This document shows positions 52,716-62,789 of a stretch of DNA of 64,000 nucleotides, piece after piece. Every line of letters starts with the position of its first letter. Position 1 is the first letter of the stretch. The notes beneath the pieces were generated by a model. It was not told the DNA's origin. It was given only the letters and a program-made list of their open reading frames with translations, and did not search any database. This DNA is from Bacteroidota bacterium. GTDB lineage: Bacteria; Bacteroidota; Rhodothermia; JANXDC01. Location of the stretch: NCBI GenBank assembly GCA_025059945.1, contig JANXDC010000001.1:65677-129676 (forward strand), in the 5' to 3' direction. The position numbers were made by a program, and so were the translations under genes.

Positions 52716-53726
52716 ATGCGCTTACTAGGGTTGTTGTTGTGGGCTTTTGGAGCGGCAGAGGACTTTTCGGGCTCGGCGCTTGTGCTCAACAAAACCGACG
52801 GCACGGTGTGGCGTATAGACCTGCGCACGGGTTCAGTGCAGACGACTTGGCAGCTTGGAGAGGGGCCACATGAGGTACTGCTCTCTTCGGACGGCCGCTG
52901 GGCCGTGGTCGCGCTCTACGGCACGGCCCAGCAGCCCGGATCGGCGCTCGCGGTGCTGGATTTGGGCGGCCAAGAGCCCATCCGGCGCATCGAGCTTGCC
53001 CCGTACAGCCGCCCGCATGGTCTGGCCTGGTGGGGACGTGACACGCTGCTGGTCACCGCCGAGGCCCAAGCTCGTCTACTCCTTGTGTCCTTCTCCCAGG
53101 GCCGCGTGTTGGGGGCCATCCCCACGGAGGCTCGTCTTTCACACATGGTCGCGGCCGATCCCAGCCGAGGACGGGCCTTTACCGCCAACATCGGATCAGG
53201 TTCGATAAGCGCTCTAGAGGTGCGCTCAGGCCGCTTTCTGGCCCAGGTGCCCACCGGGGCGGGCGCCGAAGGTATCGCGTTGCGACCGGGTGCGCGCGAG
53301 CTTTGGGTTACGAACCGGGCCGCGCATACGATCAGCATTCTAGACCCAGATGGGCTGCGCGTGCTCGATAGCCTCCCTTGTCCGGGCTTCCCGATACGCA
53401 TCGCCTTTACGCCCGACGGATCTCGGGCGCTTGTCTCATGCGCCGAAAGCGGCGAAGTGGCGGTCTTCGAGGCCGCTTCGCGCCGGCTTCTGGGTCGCGT
53501 TCGGATCCCCGCTCCAGAATCCGACGTGCCCCCGGGCCGGCTCTTTGGCTCCCGTTTCGGGAAAAGCCCTGTGCCCATCGGGTTGGCCCTTTCTCCCGAT
53601 GGCCGATATGCTCTTGTGGCGGCAAGCTATGCGGACCGGGTGCACGTGATAGCGCTCGACGCTTTACGCCTTGTGGCGAGTTTTCGCACCGGTCAGGAGC
53701 CGGACGGAATAGCCTGGGCGCCCTAA
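52716..53726 (+). CDS. YncE-like YVTN beta-propeller protein
   Basis: A 336-residue exported protein with a hydrophobic N-terminal segment (1-13) and about seven propeller blades. Repeats with the YVTN-like patterns are visible: SALVLNKTDGTVWRID, ELWVTNRAAHTISIL, ALVSCAESGEVAVFE and ALVAASYADRVHVIA. The ATG at 52716 is preferred over one at 52689, which would begin only two bases after a large hairpin. In E. coli the YVTN protein YncE is encoded next to the TonB-dependent receptor YncD; the same pairing here suggests a shared, still unknown, role. Confidence 0.82.
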   Translation: MRLLGLLLWAFGAAEDFSGSALVLNKTDGTVWRIDLRTGSVQTTWQLGEGPHEVLLSSDGRWAVVALYGTAQQPGSALAVLDLGGQEPIRRIELAPYSRPHGLAWWGRDTLLVTAEAQARLLLVSFSQGRVLGAIPTEARLSHMVAADPSRGRAFTANIGSGSISALEVRSGRFLAQVPTGAGAEGIALRPGARELWVTNRAAHTISILDPDGLRVLDSLPCPGFPIRIAFTPDGSRALVSCAESGEVAVFEAASRRLLGRVRIPAPESDVPPGRLFGSRFGKSPVPIGLALSPDGRYALVAASYADRVHVIALDALRLVASFRTGQEPDGIAWAP

Positions 53727-53733
53727 AACAGAA

Positions 53734-53760
53734 GGGGCTCCAGCGAGGCATTGGAGCCCC
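53734..53760 (-). terminator. Terminator of tRNA-Val
   Basis: GGGGCTCCA (53734-53742) with TGGAGCCCC (53752-53760), 9-base loop. Leftward it is followed by TTCTGTTTT, so it ends the minus-strand tRNA transcript. It may also end the convergent propeller gene. Confidence 0.8.
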
Positions 53761-53768
53761 TGCATGCG

Positions 53769-53843
53769 TGGGCCGTAGTGGACTCGAACCACTGACCTCT
53801 ACCGTGTCAAGGTAGCGCTCTAGACCACCTGAGCTAACGGCCC
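53769..53843 (-). tRNA. tRNA-Val, anticodon GAC
   Basis: A complete 75-base cloverleaf on the minus strand. Acceptor GGGCCGT/ACGGCCC with A discriminator, D-loop with AGCTCAGG, anticodon stem CTACC/GGTAG with loop TTGACAC (anticodon GAC), T-arm GTGGTTCGAGTCCAC. The CCA end is not encoded. It reads codon GUC. Confidence 0.95.
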
Positions 53844-54101
53844 CCTGGAAACAAAGATAGGCCAAGCGCTGAAGGGCTGTCAAGAAATCGGATTCTGGCT
53901 TCGGATCCGTATCCCAGACTAAGCGGGTTCCTGGAGAGCTAGGTCCTCCTGAGGGGCTCACGCCTTGTCAGGGAAGCCTGTCAATTCCGAAGCGCGATCT
54001 GCCAAAACAGACAGCCAATCGGCTTTGGCACGCTTTTTATTAACGCAGGTCGGCGTCAATCGGTGGAACGCAACCCAAGCACAATACAGGAGGGCATGTA
54101 T
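53844..54101. other. 258-bp spacer between tRNA-Val and groES
   Basis: Holds the divergent promoters of tRNA-Val and groESL, none of which I can place with confidence. No CIRCE repeat (TTAGCACTC-9-GAGTGCTAA) is present, so HrcA control is not indicated. TTGGCACG at 54026-54033 resembles half of a sigma-54 site but lacks the -12 GC. AGGAGG at about 54088 is the groES ribosome site. Confidence 0.45.
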
Positions 54102-54410
54102 ATGGTCGCCGTAACCGAGAAGGTCGCCATTCGTCCGCTCGCCGATCGCGTCATTGTTAAGCCCGCTCCGCCGGAGGAGGTTACCAAAAGTGGGCTCGTA
54201 ATCCCTGACACGGCCAAAGAGAAGCCCCAGCGCGGCACCGTGGTGGCCGTCGGACCTGGCAAGATCGAAAACGGGGTCAAGATCGAAATGACCGTTAAGG
54301 TCGGTGATGAGGTCCTGTATGGCAAATACGCTGGGACCGAGGTCACGATCGACGGGGAAGAGTACCTCATCATGCGGGAATCGGACATCTTCGGCATCAT
54401 CGAAAAATAA
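54102..54410 (+). CDS. groES: Co-chaperonin GroES
   Basis: The 10-kDa lid of the GroEL chamber, 102 residues. [17 protein letters not shown] at the N-terminus, a mobile loop with [16 protein letters not shown] (about 33-48), and [29 protein letters not shown] at the end (quoted only by [14 protein letters not shown] and YLIMRESDI). ATG 54102 is 8 bases after AGGAGG; an ATG two codons earlier would be too near the ribosome site. It precedes groEL by 31 bases. Confidence 0.97.
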   Translation: MVAVTEKVAIRPLADRVIVKPAPPEEVTKSGLVIPDTAKEKPQRGTVVAVGPGKIENGVKIEMTVKVGDEVLYGKYAGTEVTIDGEEYLIMRESDIFGIIEK

Positions 54411-54435
54411 GAAAACCATAGCGATAGGAGGATGA

Positions 54436-56064
<1,629 letters not shown>

Positions 56065-56082
56065 GGGGAGAGTTCTCTGCCC

Positions 56083-56117
56083 GCCCCCGCCCTGCCCGAG
56101 AGGGCGGGGGCTTTTTT
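56083..56117 (+). terminator. Terminator of groES-groEL
   Basis: An 11-bp GC stem, GCCCCCGCCCT with AGGGCGGGGGC, 7-base loop, followed by TTTTTTATTTT. Rightward. Clear intrinsic terminator. Confidence 0.9.
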
Positions 56118-56171
56118 ATTTTCTGGAGGCCCCGGGGGCGTACGGGCAGGCGAAAGGCGAGGGTGGGAGGA

Positions 56172-57386
56172 TCAGGAGTCCAACTCGGAGGCGATCAGAT
56201 CGAGTAGCTCAGCGGCCAGGGCTCGTTTGGGCTGTAACGGCAGGATGCGCGTGCGCCCATCGGTAAAGAAGACGGTCACCCGATTGGTGTCATGTCCGAA
56301 ACCGGCGCCGGGCTCGTGAGGGTTGTTGAGGACGATCATATCCAGGTTCTTGCGCCGTAGTTTGTCGCGCGCATAGGCCTCGCCGTTTTGCGTCTCCAGC
56401 GCAAAGCCCACAAGAAGCTGTCCGGGTCGCTTGTGCCGGCCAAGCCATTCCAGAATGTCCGGTGTGGGGCGCAGTCGCAGCTGCAGGCCGCCGGTGTGTT
56501 GAGCTTTTTTGATCTTGCCGGGTTTCGGATGGGCGGGGGCGAAGTCGGCCACGGCCGCGGACATGATCACGACGTCGGCTTCAGACTCCGCCTGAACGGC
56601 CCGCAGCATCTCCTCGGCCGTCCGTACATCTATTCGCCGCACCCCAGCAGGAGTGGGCAGGTACACGGGCCCCGTGATGAGCACCACCTCCGCTCCGCGG
56701 CGCGCGGCCTGTTCGGCTAAGGCGAAACCCATCTTGCCGCTGGAGAAATTGCTGATAAAGCGCACCGCATCGATGGGTTCCACCGTGGGGCCGGCCGTGA
56801 CGAGCACGCGCCGACCTTGCCAGCGCAAGTTCACCTCCGCAAGCTCCTGCATACGGGCCACGATCGCCTCCGGCTCCGGCATGCGGCCCCAGCCCTCCAG
56901 GCCGCTGGCCAGAGGGCCGTATTCGGGCTCCATGATGACGTAGCCGTACGCGCGCAAGCGCTCCAGATTGGCCTGGGTGGCGGGATGCCGGTACATGTCC
57001 TCGTCCATGGCGGGGCAGAGCAAGACGGGACAGCGGGCCGAAAGCAGGGTGGCCGTGAGCATGGAATCGGCCATGCCCCAGGCGAGCTTGGCCGCCGTGG
57101 TGGCCGTAAGAGGGGCCACAACGATAAGCTGCGCCCACCGGCCCAGGTGAACGTGTTGCGTCCAAGAGCCCTCTAAGCCTGTTTCGTGAGGTGGAAAAAG
57201 CTCGATCAGCACCTGGGATTCGGCCAGCGTGCCCAGCGTAAGCGGGGAGATGAAGCGGGTCGCCGTCGGGGTCATGAGCACGCGTACCTGCAAGCCCTGC
57301 CGCTTCAGCAGACGCACAAGCTCCGCCGCCTTGTAAGCAGCGATGCTGCCCGTTACCCCGAGGACGACTCGCTCCAACTTGGGCAT
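56172..57386 (-). CDS. coaBC: Phosphopantothenoylcysteine synthetase/decarboxylase CoaBC
   Basis: Bifunctional CoA-pathway enzyme. The N-terminal flavin decarboxylase half (1-180) has [15 protein letters not shown], the catalytic His in HVHLGRW (His75 region) and a PAMDEDMY clamp motif with Asp where most have PAMN. The C-terminal CTP-dependent ligase half has ITAGPT-like [19 protein letters not shown] and SAAVADFAP with the lysine in KIKK. The 404-residue length is normal. Last gene of the gmk-rpoZ-coaBC run; it adds the pantothenate-to-CoA step downstream of panB. Confidence 0.96.
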   Translation of the reverse strand: MPKLERVVLGVTGSIAAYKAAELVRLLKRQGLQVRVLMTPTATRFISPLTLGTLAESQVLIELFPPHETGLEGSWTQHVHLGRWAQLIVVAPLTATTAAKLAWGMADSMLTATLLSARCPVLLCPAMDEDMYRHPATQANLERLRAYGYVIMEPEYGPLASGLEGWGRMPEPEAIVARMQELAEVNLRWQGRRVLVTAGPTVEPIDAVRFISNFSSGKMGFALAEQAARRGAEVVLITGPVYLPTPAGVRRIDVRTAEEMLRAVQAESEADVVIMSAAVADFAPAHPKPGKIKKAQHTGGLQLRLRPTPDILEWLGRHKRPGQLLVGFALETQNGEAYARDKLRRKNLDMIVLNNPHEPGAGFGHDTNRVTVFFTDGRTRILPLQPKRALAAELLDLIASELDS

Positions 57387-57390
57387 AATG

Positions 57391-57750
57391 TCAAGAAGGG
57401 AGGGCCTCTTCCTCTTCGCCTAGCAGCCTTGAACGCTCCTGACCTCGCTCCGGCAGGCGGAAGTAGATCTCCCCGCGTAGCATCTCCTCCATGGCCAGCT
57501 GCGTCGGCTTGGGCATGAGCTCAAATTCCAGGCTCACTTTGGCCTGCTCTTCGTTGAACTCCGGTCGTTCTTCGTCGGAGTCCAGTGAGGTCGTGGCCGT
57601 TTCCATTTCGAATTGCTTCAAGCGCGCATCCAGCTCGGCTTTCAGGTTGGAGGCGATCTGCCGGGCGCGCTTAGAGAGGATCACGATCGACAAATAGAGG
57701 TTGGCGGTTTCGCGCTCAAAATCCACCAGATCGACAGTCTTAAGAGGCAT
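57391..57750 (-). CDS. rpoZ: RNA polymerase omega subunit, Bacteroidota type
   Basis: A 119-residue protein at the position where omega normally sits, between gmk and coaBC. The N-terminal VDFERETANLYLSIVILSKRARQIASNL matches the omega helix that includes ANxY and SKRARQI, given here by parts. The C-terminal half is longer and acidic, with LPKPTQLAMEEMLRGEIYFRLPE, similar to the extended Bacteroidota omega (here MPKPTQLAMEEML). Overlaps gmk by 11 bases. The call rests on the short helix motif and synteny. Confidence 0.8.
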   Translation of the reverse strand: MPLKTVDLVDFERETANLYLSIVILSKRARQIASNLKAELDARLKQFEMETATTSLDSDEERPEFNEEQAKVSLEFELMPKPTQLAMEEMLRGEIYFRLPERGQERSRLLGEEEEALPS

Positions 57751-58411
57751 GTGGATCCCCCGCTGCCTTGGATTCCATAGGCTTCGTTTTCCGCATAAAC
57801 GCGGCGACTAGATGCGCGGTTTCATCCGCGGCCCGGCAAAGGTCGTCATTTACGACGGTAAGGTCAAACGCATGGGCCAGGCGCAACTCCAGGCGGGCGC
57901 GCTCCAGGCGCATCTGCAGGCTCTGTTCCGTTTCCGTGCCCCGAGCGCGCAACCGTTCGGCGAGCGCCTCTAGACTGGGCGGGGCAAGAAAGATGGCCAA
58001 CGCTTGATCTCCAAAGCGCTCCTTGAGGCGTCGGGCGCCGTTTACGTCCAGATCCAGCAACACCGTGCGTCCCTCCCGCAGGGCGCGCTCCACCGGTTCG
58101 CGCGGGGTTCCGTACAGGATCCCCGGGTAGACCTCCTCCCACTCCAGGAGCTTGCCTTCGGCAGCCCAACGACGAAATTCCGCCTCCGACAGGAACACGT
58201 ACTCCCGTCCGTTCTGCTCTCCGGCCCTAGGGGCGCGAGTGGTAGCGGATACGGAAAAGACCAGCTCCGGAAAGCGCGCCAACAGCTTGCGCGCGATCGT
58301 GCTTTTGCCGGCTCCGCTCGGGGCGGTCAGGACAACGAGCCGACCTACTCGATGTTCTGCACCTGTTCGCGGATTCGTTCGAGTTCCTCCTTGATTGCCA
58401 CGACGTGCCAT
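57740..58411 (-). CDS. gmk: Guanylate kinase
   Basis: Gmk phosphorylates GMP to GDP. The P-loop TAPSGAGKST is at 29-38, followed by SATTRAPRAGEQNGREYVF with the GMP-binding residues, LDLDVNGA, and the C-terminal VVNDDL. The only ATG that suits is at 58411, 67 bases inside yicC, giving an unusual 22-residue basic extension before VGRLVVLTAPSG; the codon at the expected start is GTA. No other start is available downstream. Overlaps rpoZ at the 3' end. Confidence 0.93.
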   Translation of the reverse strand: MARRGNQGGTRTNPRTGAEHRVGRLVVLTAPSGAGKSTIARKLLARFPELVFSVSATTRAPRAGEQNGREYVFLSEAEFRRWAAEGKLLEWEEVYPGILYGTPREPVERALREGRTVLLDLDVNGARRLKERFGDQALAIFLAPPSLEALAERLRARGTETEQSLQMRLERARLELRLAHAFDLTVVNDDLCRAADETAHLVAAFMRKTKPMESKAAGDPHAS

Positions 58412-59223
58412 GAGATCTCCGCGTCCAGCGACTTGGCTCCGATCGTATTGGCTTCTCGATGCATCTCCTGAAGCAAGAAGTTGAGTCGTCGTCCGGCCGG
58501 CTCCGGGCTTTCCAGGGCCTCCAAGAAGAAGGCGCAGTGGCTGCGCAGGCGCACGCACTCCTCTGTGATGTCGGCTCGCTCTGCCAGCAACACGATCTCC
58601 AGTTCCAGCCGATTCGGGTCGATTCGATCTTCAGAGAGGAGCTGCCGAACGCGCTCGCGCAGCTTATCGCGGTATTCGGAGAGTCGCTCCCGACTGCGAC
58701 GTTCCACCAGCTCCAGATGTTCGAGGATCTGTCGCACTCGGGCGGCCAGGTCCGCGGCCAACGCTTGGCCTTCTTGGCGCCGCATCGCGCGCAGCGCCTC
58801 CAGAGCCTGCTGCGCGGCCTGTCGCACAAGCGTCCAGGCCTGCTCGTCCCACGGTTGGGATCCCGGAACCGAGAGGACCTCGCGAAACTGCAGTACGTGC
58901 TCCAGGCGGACCGGATCGGCGATCCCGCAGCTTTTGCGCAGCCGCTCCAGAAGCGCATAGACGGCCTGTGCGGCCTCTTCGTTTAGCTCTAACTCGGCCT
59001 CCAGAAGCCCATTGCGCCGCAGCTCGACGGTTACCATAATCTTGCCTCGGGCCAGCTCGCGGCGGACGTATTCGCGTAGCTCCGCCTCGTAGGCGGAGAA
59101 AACGCGGGGAAGCCGCACCTGCACCTCGCAGAAGCGGCTGTTAAGGGAGCGCATCTCCACGACCGCGGTCAGTTCTTCGCTTGTGGCCTCGCCGCGGCCG
59201 AAGCCCGTCATGCTCTCGATCAT
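58345..59223 (-). CDS. YicC family endoribonuclease
   Basis: YicC/YloC-family RNase of 292 residues. The N-terminal MIESMTGFGRGE and VVEMRSLNSRF are family signatures, and the C-terminal domain ends in the HVVAIKEELERIREQVQNIE helix. It is the gene normally preceding gmk, as here. Its start ATG overlaps the stop of the upstream M16 gene. Two further glimpses of the conserved core: ITEECVRLRSH and GRRLNFLLQEMHREANT. Confidence 0.93.
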   Translation of the reverse strand: MIESMTGFGRGEATSEELTAVVEMRSLNSRFCEVQVRLPRVFSAYEAELREYVRRELARGKIMVTVELRRNGLLEAELELNEEAAQAVYALLERLRKSCGIADPVRLEHVLQFREVLSVPGSQPWDEQAWTLVRQAAQQALEALRAMRRQEGQALAADLAARVRQILEHLELVERRSRERLSEYRDKLRERVRQLLSEDRIDPNRLELEIVLLAERADITEECVRLRSHCAFFLEALESPEPAGRRLNFLLQEMHREANTIGAKSLDAEISWHVVAIKEELERIREQVQNIE

Positions 59224-60641
59224 CAGAAGCGCACCTCTTCGACCGTCCCCAGCCGCTCCAGAAGCGGGCGCACGCGCTCCCGATCACCGGCCACGATGAG
59301 CAGCAGCCGATTCGGGTCCAGATGCCGCCGCGCCACGCGCAGGAGCTCCTCTCGGCTGACCTCGAGGATCCGATCTCGATATTGGGCAAAGAAGTCGCGC
59401 GGGAGCCCCAGGATGAGCTGATCCTGCACCAGGGAGGCGATTTGCGCCGGAGTCTCCAGGTCCATCACGAAGGAGCCCGCAAGGTAGTTGATCACGTTGC
59501 GGTGTTCTTCTGCCGAGATCGGCTCCTCCCGTATGCGGCGGATCTCGGCTAGGATCTCCACCAGGGCGGAGTCGGTCACCTCGGTCCGCACCTCAGCCGA
59601 GGCCACCCAGAGCCCATCTAGGCGCCGGGCATCGAGTAGGCTGAAGGCCCCGTACGTGTAGCCCTTGGTCTCGCGCAGGTTCATGTTCAGGCGCGAGCCG
59701 AAATAGCCCCCAAGCAAAGTGTTCATGACCTGCAGGGGAACATAATCTGGATCCGAGGCGGCTATGCCGCGCTGCGCGACGCGCACGGTGGACTGCACGG
59801 CCCCCGCACGGTGGATCAAGTACAGGCCCGCTCGAGGCTCCTGCCGCGGAAGCTCGGGATGGGGCAGGGGCTGCGGGGGAGCGAACCAGGACCCGAAAAA
59901 GCGCTCAGCTAGCGCGCGTGTCTGCTCGGGCCGGACGTCTCCGGCTACGATCAAGAAGGCGTTGTCGGGCCGAAACCAACGCCGCCAGTACTCCACCAGA
60001 TGATCGCGCCTGAGGCTTCGCAGCGCCTCCTCATCCGTTACCCGGTTGTACGGATGGCCCGAGCCGAAGAGCAGTCGGGTGGTGGCCAGCGAAGCCAGAA
60101 AGCTGGTCTGCTGTCGGGCGATCTCAAGCTGCCCTAACCGTTGCATGCGGACCCGTTCCAACTCCTGCTCTGGGAAAGCCGGCTCGAGCACGACCTCGGC
60201 CAAAATGGCAGCCAGCTCCAGGGCAAAACGACTCAGCCCCGAAACGCTTATCGAAATCGCATCTGGGCGCGCGCTGGCTCTGAGTTCGGCCCCGAGGCGT
60301 TCGATGTCGTGCGCTAACTCCGTGGCCGAGCGCTTTTGCGTGCCCTCCGGAAGCAGCTGGGCCACTAGATCAGCGGCGCCTTCGGGTTGCTCTACGCTCC
60401 GGCCCCCTAGCAGGCTCAAGTTGAGATAGATCAGGGGCTGCTCAGGCTGGGTGAGCGTATACAGGCGCAGCCCATTCGGGAGCCGGTCTTCGTGTATCTC
60501 GGGGAGGCGCACCGGCCGCGGGGGTGCCGGCGCCGGCGGACGCATCGCGTTCATAGGGGAGGACTCCGGACGTTGTAGAACCGGCGGCACACAACCTGTC
60601 AGCGCCAGGCCGAGCACCGCTGCCCAACGTGCAGGCTTCAT
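59223..60641 (-). CDS. M16 family peptidase-like protein lacking the catalytic motif (lipoprotein)
   Basis: A 472-residue pitrilysin-fold protein. LALTGC gives a lipobox with Cys17. The zinc motif HxxEH expected after GGRSVEQPEGAADL is absent: the equivalent segment reads DLVAQ, so it should be inactive. The C-terminal half (from about 200) is the second M16 domain (MNLRETKGYTYGAFS). GAGGAG is seven bases before ATG 60641; this start is preferred to GTG 60656. It is coupled to the active M16 gene upstream and probably forms the inactive half of a heterodimer. Confidence 0.9.
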   Translation of the reverse strand: MKPARWAAVLGLALTGCVPPVLQRPESSPMNAMRPPAPAPPRPVRLPEIHEDRLPNGLRLYTLTQPEQPLIYLNLSLLGGRSVEQPEGAADLVAQLLPEGTQKRSATELAHDIERLGAELRASARPDAISISVSGLSRFALELAAILAEVVLEPAFPEQELERVRMQRLGQLEIARQQTSFLASLATTRLLFGSGHPYNRVTDEEALRSLRRDHLVEYWRRWFRPDNAFLIVAGDVRPEQTRALAERFFGSWFAPPQPLPHPELPRQEPRAGLYLIHRAGAVQSTVRVAQRGIAASDPDYVPLQVMNTLLGGYFGSRLNMNLRETKGYTYGAFSLLDARRLDGLWVASAEVRTEVTDSALVEILAEIRRIREEPISAEEHRNVINYLAGSFVMDLETPAQIASLVQDQLILGLPRDFFAQYRDRILEVSREELLRVARRHLDPNRLLLIVAGDRERVRPLLERLGTVEEVRF

Positions 60642-60652
60642 GGGCGATCTCC

Positions 60653-61981
60653 TCACTCACCCGCCTTGTCGGATCCTGGCAGGTAACGCAACACGGAGCG
60701 GCGCTGGGGCACCAAATACCGCTGCGCCACGCGTTGGAGGTCTTCGGGCCGCAGGCGTAGATAATCCATTGGTCGGCTGTTGACCGCCTCCGGATCGCCC
60801 AGCTGCGCCCAGGCGCGCGCTAGCTCGTCGGCCTTGCCGCGCGTGGTCTGCCGTCCCTGATAGAGCTGCGTCTCGTAGCGGTTGCGGATCTTCTCCAGCT
60901 CCTCCGCCGTGACACCGTCGCGCCGCAGCCGCTCCAGCTCCTCCTCCAGCGCAGGCAGGACGTCTTCGAGCTGTTTTCCCGGAGCGGCGACAACCTGCAG
61001 GATAAGCAGTCCCGGATCCACGGTCTCCAGCGTGTAGGCCCCCACGTTCAGGGCGAGCTGCTTTTCGTAGACAAGCCGCTGGTATAGTCGGGAGCTTTTG
61101 CCCCCGGCCAGGGCCTCGGTCAGAAACTCCAGGGCCGGATAATCCGGATGCGCTACGCCGGGGATCTTGTACGCGTACAGCACGGCCGGCAGCGGCGAGG
61201 CCGGATCGTAAAAGGTCTCTATGCGCTCCTCTTCCTGGGGCGGCTCTTCCGGATAAGAGCGGACAAGCTCCGGCCCCCGCGGGATGTCGCCGAAGTAGCG
61301 GGCGACCAGTTCTTTTACTTGTTTCGGGTCGATGTCGCCGGCTATGATGAGCGCCGCGTTATTGGGCCGGTAGTAGCGGAAGAAGAACTCCTTTACCTCT
61401 TCCAAAGTGGCCTGCGCGATATGCTCCAGGGTCGCTCCGATCGTGGGCCACCGATACGGGTGCACCCGAAAGGCCAAGGGCAGGATGCGCAGGTAGGCCT
61501 GACCGTAGGGGCGGTTTAGGTAGCTTTGTCGATACTCCTCCTGCACGACCGCGCGCTGGTTGGCCAGGTTCTCTTCGGAGAAATCCAGCATCCGCATCCG
61601 ATCGGCTTCCAGGAACAGGGCCAGTTCCAGCTGATGGGCGGGCAGGGTTTCGAAGTAGCTCGTGTAATCGAGCGTCGTATAGGCGTTGTTTTCCCCCCCG
61701 GCCTCCTGGAGCAGGCGATCGAAGGTGTTGCCGGGTGCATTCGGAGACCCCTCGAACATGAAGTGCTCAAAAAGGTGGGCGAATCCGGTCCGATGAGGGG
61801 ATTCATCGCGCGAGCCCACACGATAGACCACGTTGACGGTCACAATCGGGGTCGAGTGGTCCTCATGTAAGATGACCGTAAGCCCGTTGGCCAGCTGGTG
61901 GGTTTCAAACGGTAGCCGTCGGAGCCCGGTATCGGCCGGGGCGTCCGAGAAGACGTAAAGGAGCATGGCTGCGATCCACAT
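60653..61981 (-). CDS. M16 family zinc peptidase (active subunit)
   Basis: A 442-residue pitrilysin-family peptidase with a hydrophobic N-terminus (1-13). The zinc motif HLFEH (His69, Glu72, His73) is intact, with the further Glu in ENNAYTTLDYTSYFE-like segment at about 95-109. Second domain from about 230 with SSRLYQRLVYEKQLAL. Likely in the periplasm. The pair of one active and one HxxEH-less subunit in neighbouring genes is the usual arrangement of bacterial heterodimeric M16 peptidases. Confidence 0.92.
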   Translation of the reverse strand: MWIAAMLLYVFSDAPADTGLRRLPFETHQLANGLTVILHEDHSTPIVTVNVVYRVGSRDESPHRTGFAHLFEHFMFEGSPNAPGNTFDRLLQEAGGENNAYTTLDYTSYFETLPAHQLELALFLEADRMRMLDFSEENLANQRAVVQEEYRQSYLNRPYGQAYLRILPLAFRVHPYRWPTIGATLEHIAQATLEEVKEFFFRYYRPNNAALIIAGDIDPKQVKELVARYFGDIPRGPELVRSYPEEPPQEEERIETFYDPASPLPAVLYAYKIPGVAHPDYPALEFLTEALAGGKSSRLYQRLVYEKQLALNVGAYTLETVDPGLLILQVVAAPGKQLEDVLPALEEELERLRRDGVTAEELEKIRNRYETQLYQGRQTTRGKADELARAWAQLGDPEAVNSRPMDYLRLRPEDLQRVAQRYLVPQRRSVLRYLPGSDKAGE

Positions 61982-61996
61982 AAATGCGACTTGGGG

Positions 61997-62713
61997 CTAT
62001 GACCAACAAACGAACACCGAGGGCTCCGGCTGCAGTCCGAAGCTTCGGCGCAGAGCTCGGATTTCGCGTTCCGATAAATACCGCCACTGTCCAAGGCGCA
62101 ACCGGTGCACCCGCAGGCCGCCGTATGCTATGCGCACCACCGAGGCCGCCTCAATGCCTGCGGCCTCCAGGGCTTGGCGCAACAGAGCCGGTTGGTCCTC
62201 TCGTAAAGCCACCCCCAGAATACGGCCCTCGAGATCCGCTTCTATCACGGAGGCCTGCTGGGGTAGAGCGCACCGAAGCGCATGCCGCTGCTCCGGTCCC
62301 AAGGTCCTTCGGCTCTGAATCCGGTACAGGGAAAGCGGGCCATAGGGTCCTACCGGAGGCTCGGAAGGGAGCTCCGGGTCGTTCGTGTATACGACGGCGC
62401 CGGAGGCTTCAGCGTCCAGCCATCCAAGCGCCCGAAGCGACACTCTTAAGTGCGTACGCACAAGCCCTTGGTGCGCCTCGGTGCCCACCGCCTCTTCCTG
62501 GCTCATTCCCTCAGGTTTGTGCAGCAGCACGTAGACCAAGGGTTCAGGTCCGATGCGGCGGCCGTCGAGCGCGATTACGGCTCCGGGCTCCACAAAGACG
62601 CCCGGCCTCGTTACCGGCTGGCCGTTTACCTGCACGCGGCCCTGCAGGATCCAAGCGTCCGCCTCCCGGCGCGATATGCCGGCCGCTTGGGCCAAGTAAC
62701 GGTTTAGCCGCAT
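61997..62713 (-). CDS. RsuA/RluB-like pseudouridine synthase with altered catalytic motif
   Basis: A 238-residue protein with an S4 RNA-binding domain (about 1-50, LNRYLAQAAGISRREADAWI) and a shortened pseudouridine-synthase domain. The family motif GRLDxxTSG reads LGWLDAEASG here: the catalytic Asp100 is kept, but the conserved Arg is Trp98. YTND follows. The C-terminus has a YGGLRVHRLRLGQWRYLSE end in the place of the usual REGRNRQVRRM-like segment. AAAGGAG is four bases before ATG 62713; the frame is open 31 codons further with a basic, Pro-rich stretch. rRNA or tRNA target unknown. Confidence 0.75.
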   Translation of the reverse strand: MRLNRYLAQAAGISRREADAWILQGRVQVNGQPVTRPGVFVEPGAVIALDGRRIGPEPLVYVLLHKPEGMSQEEAVGTEAHQGLVRTHLRVSLRALGWLDAEASGAVVYTNDPELPSEPPVGPYGPLSLYRIQSRRTLGPEQRHALRCALPQQASVIEADLEGRILGVALREDQPALLRQALEAAGIEAASVVRIAYGGLRVHRLRLGQWRYLSEREIRALRRSFGLQPEPSVFVCWS

Positions 62714-62789
62714 GGGCTCCTTTAACTCCGGAATAGGCCTAGGGGGAGGCGGAAAGGTCCTCCGCCACGGACGAACGCGGTGTGCGCGC

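Noticed and set aside
54026-54040. Sigma-54 promoter upstream of groES
   Set aside because: TTGGCACG matches the -24 part, but the -12 element reads TTAT rather than TTGC.
53844-54101. CIRCE element controlling groESL
   Set aside because: No TTAGCACTC-N9-GAGTGCTAA or near variant was found on either strand.
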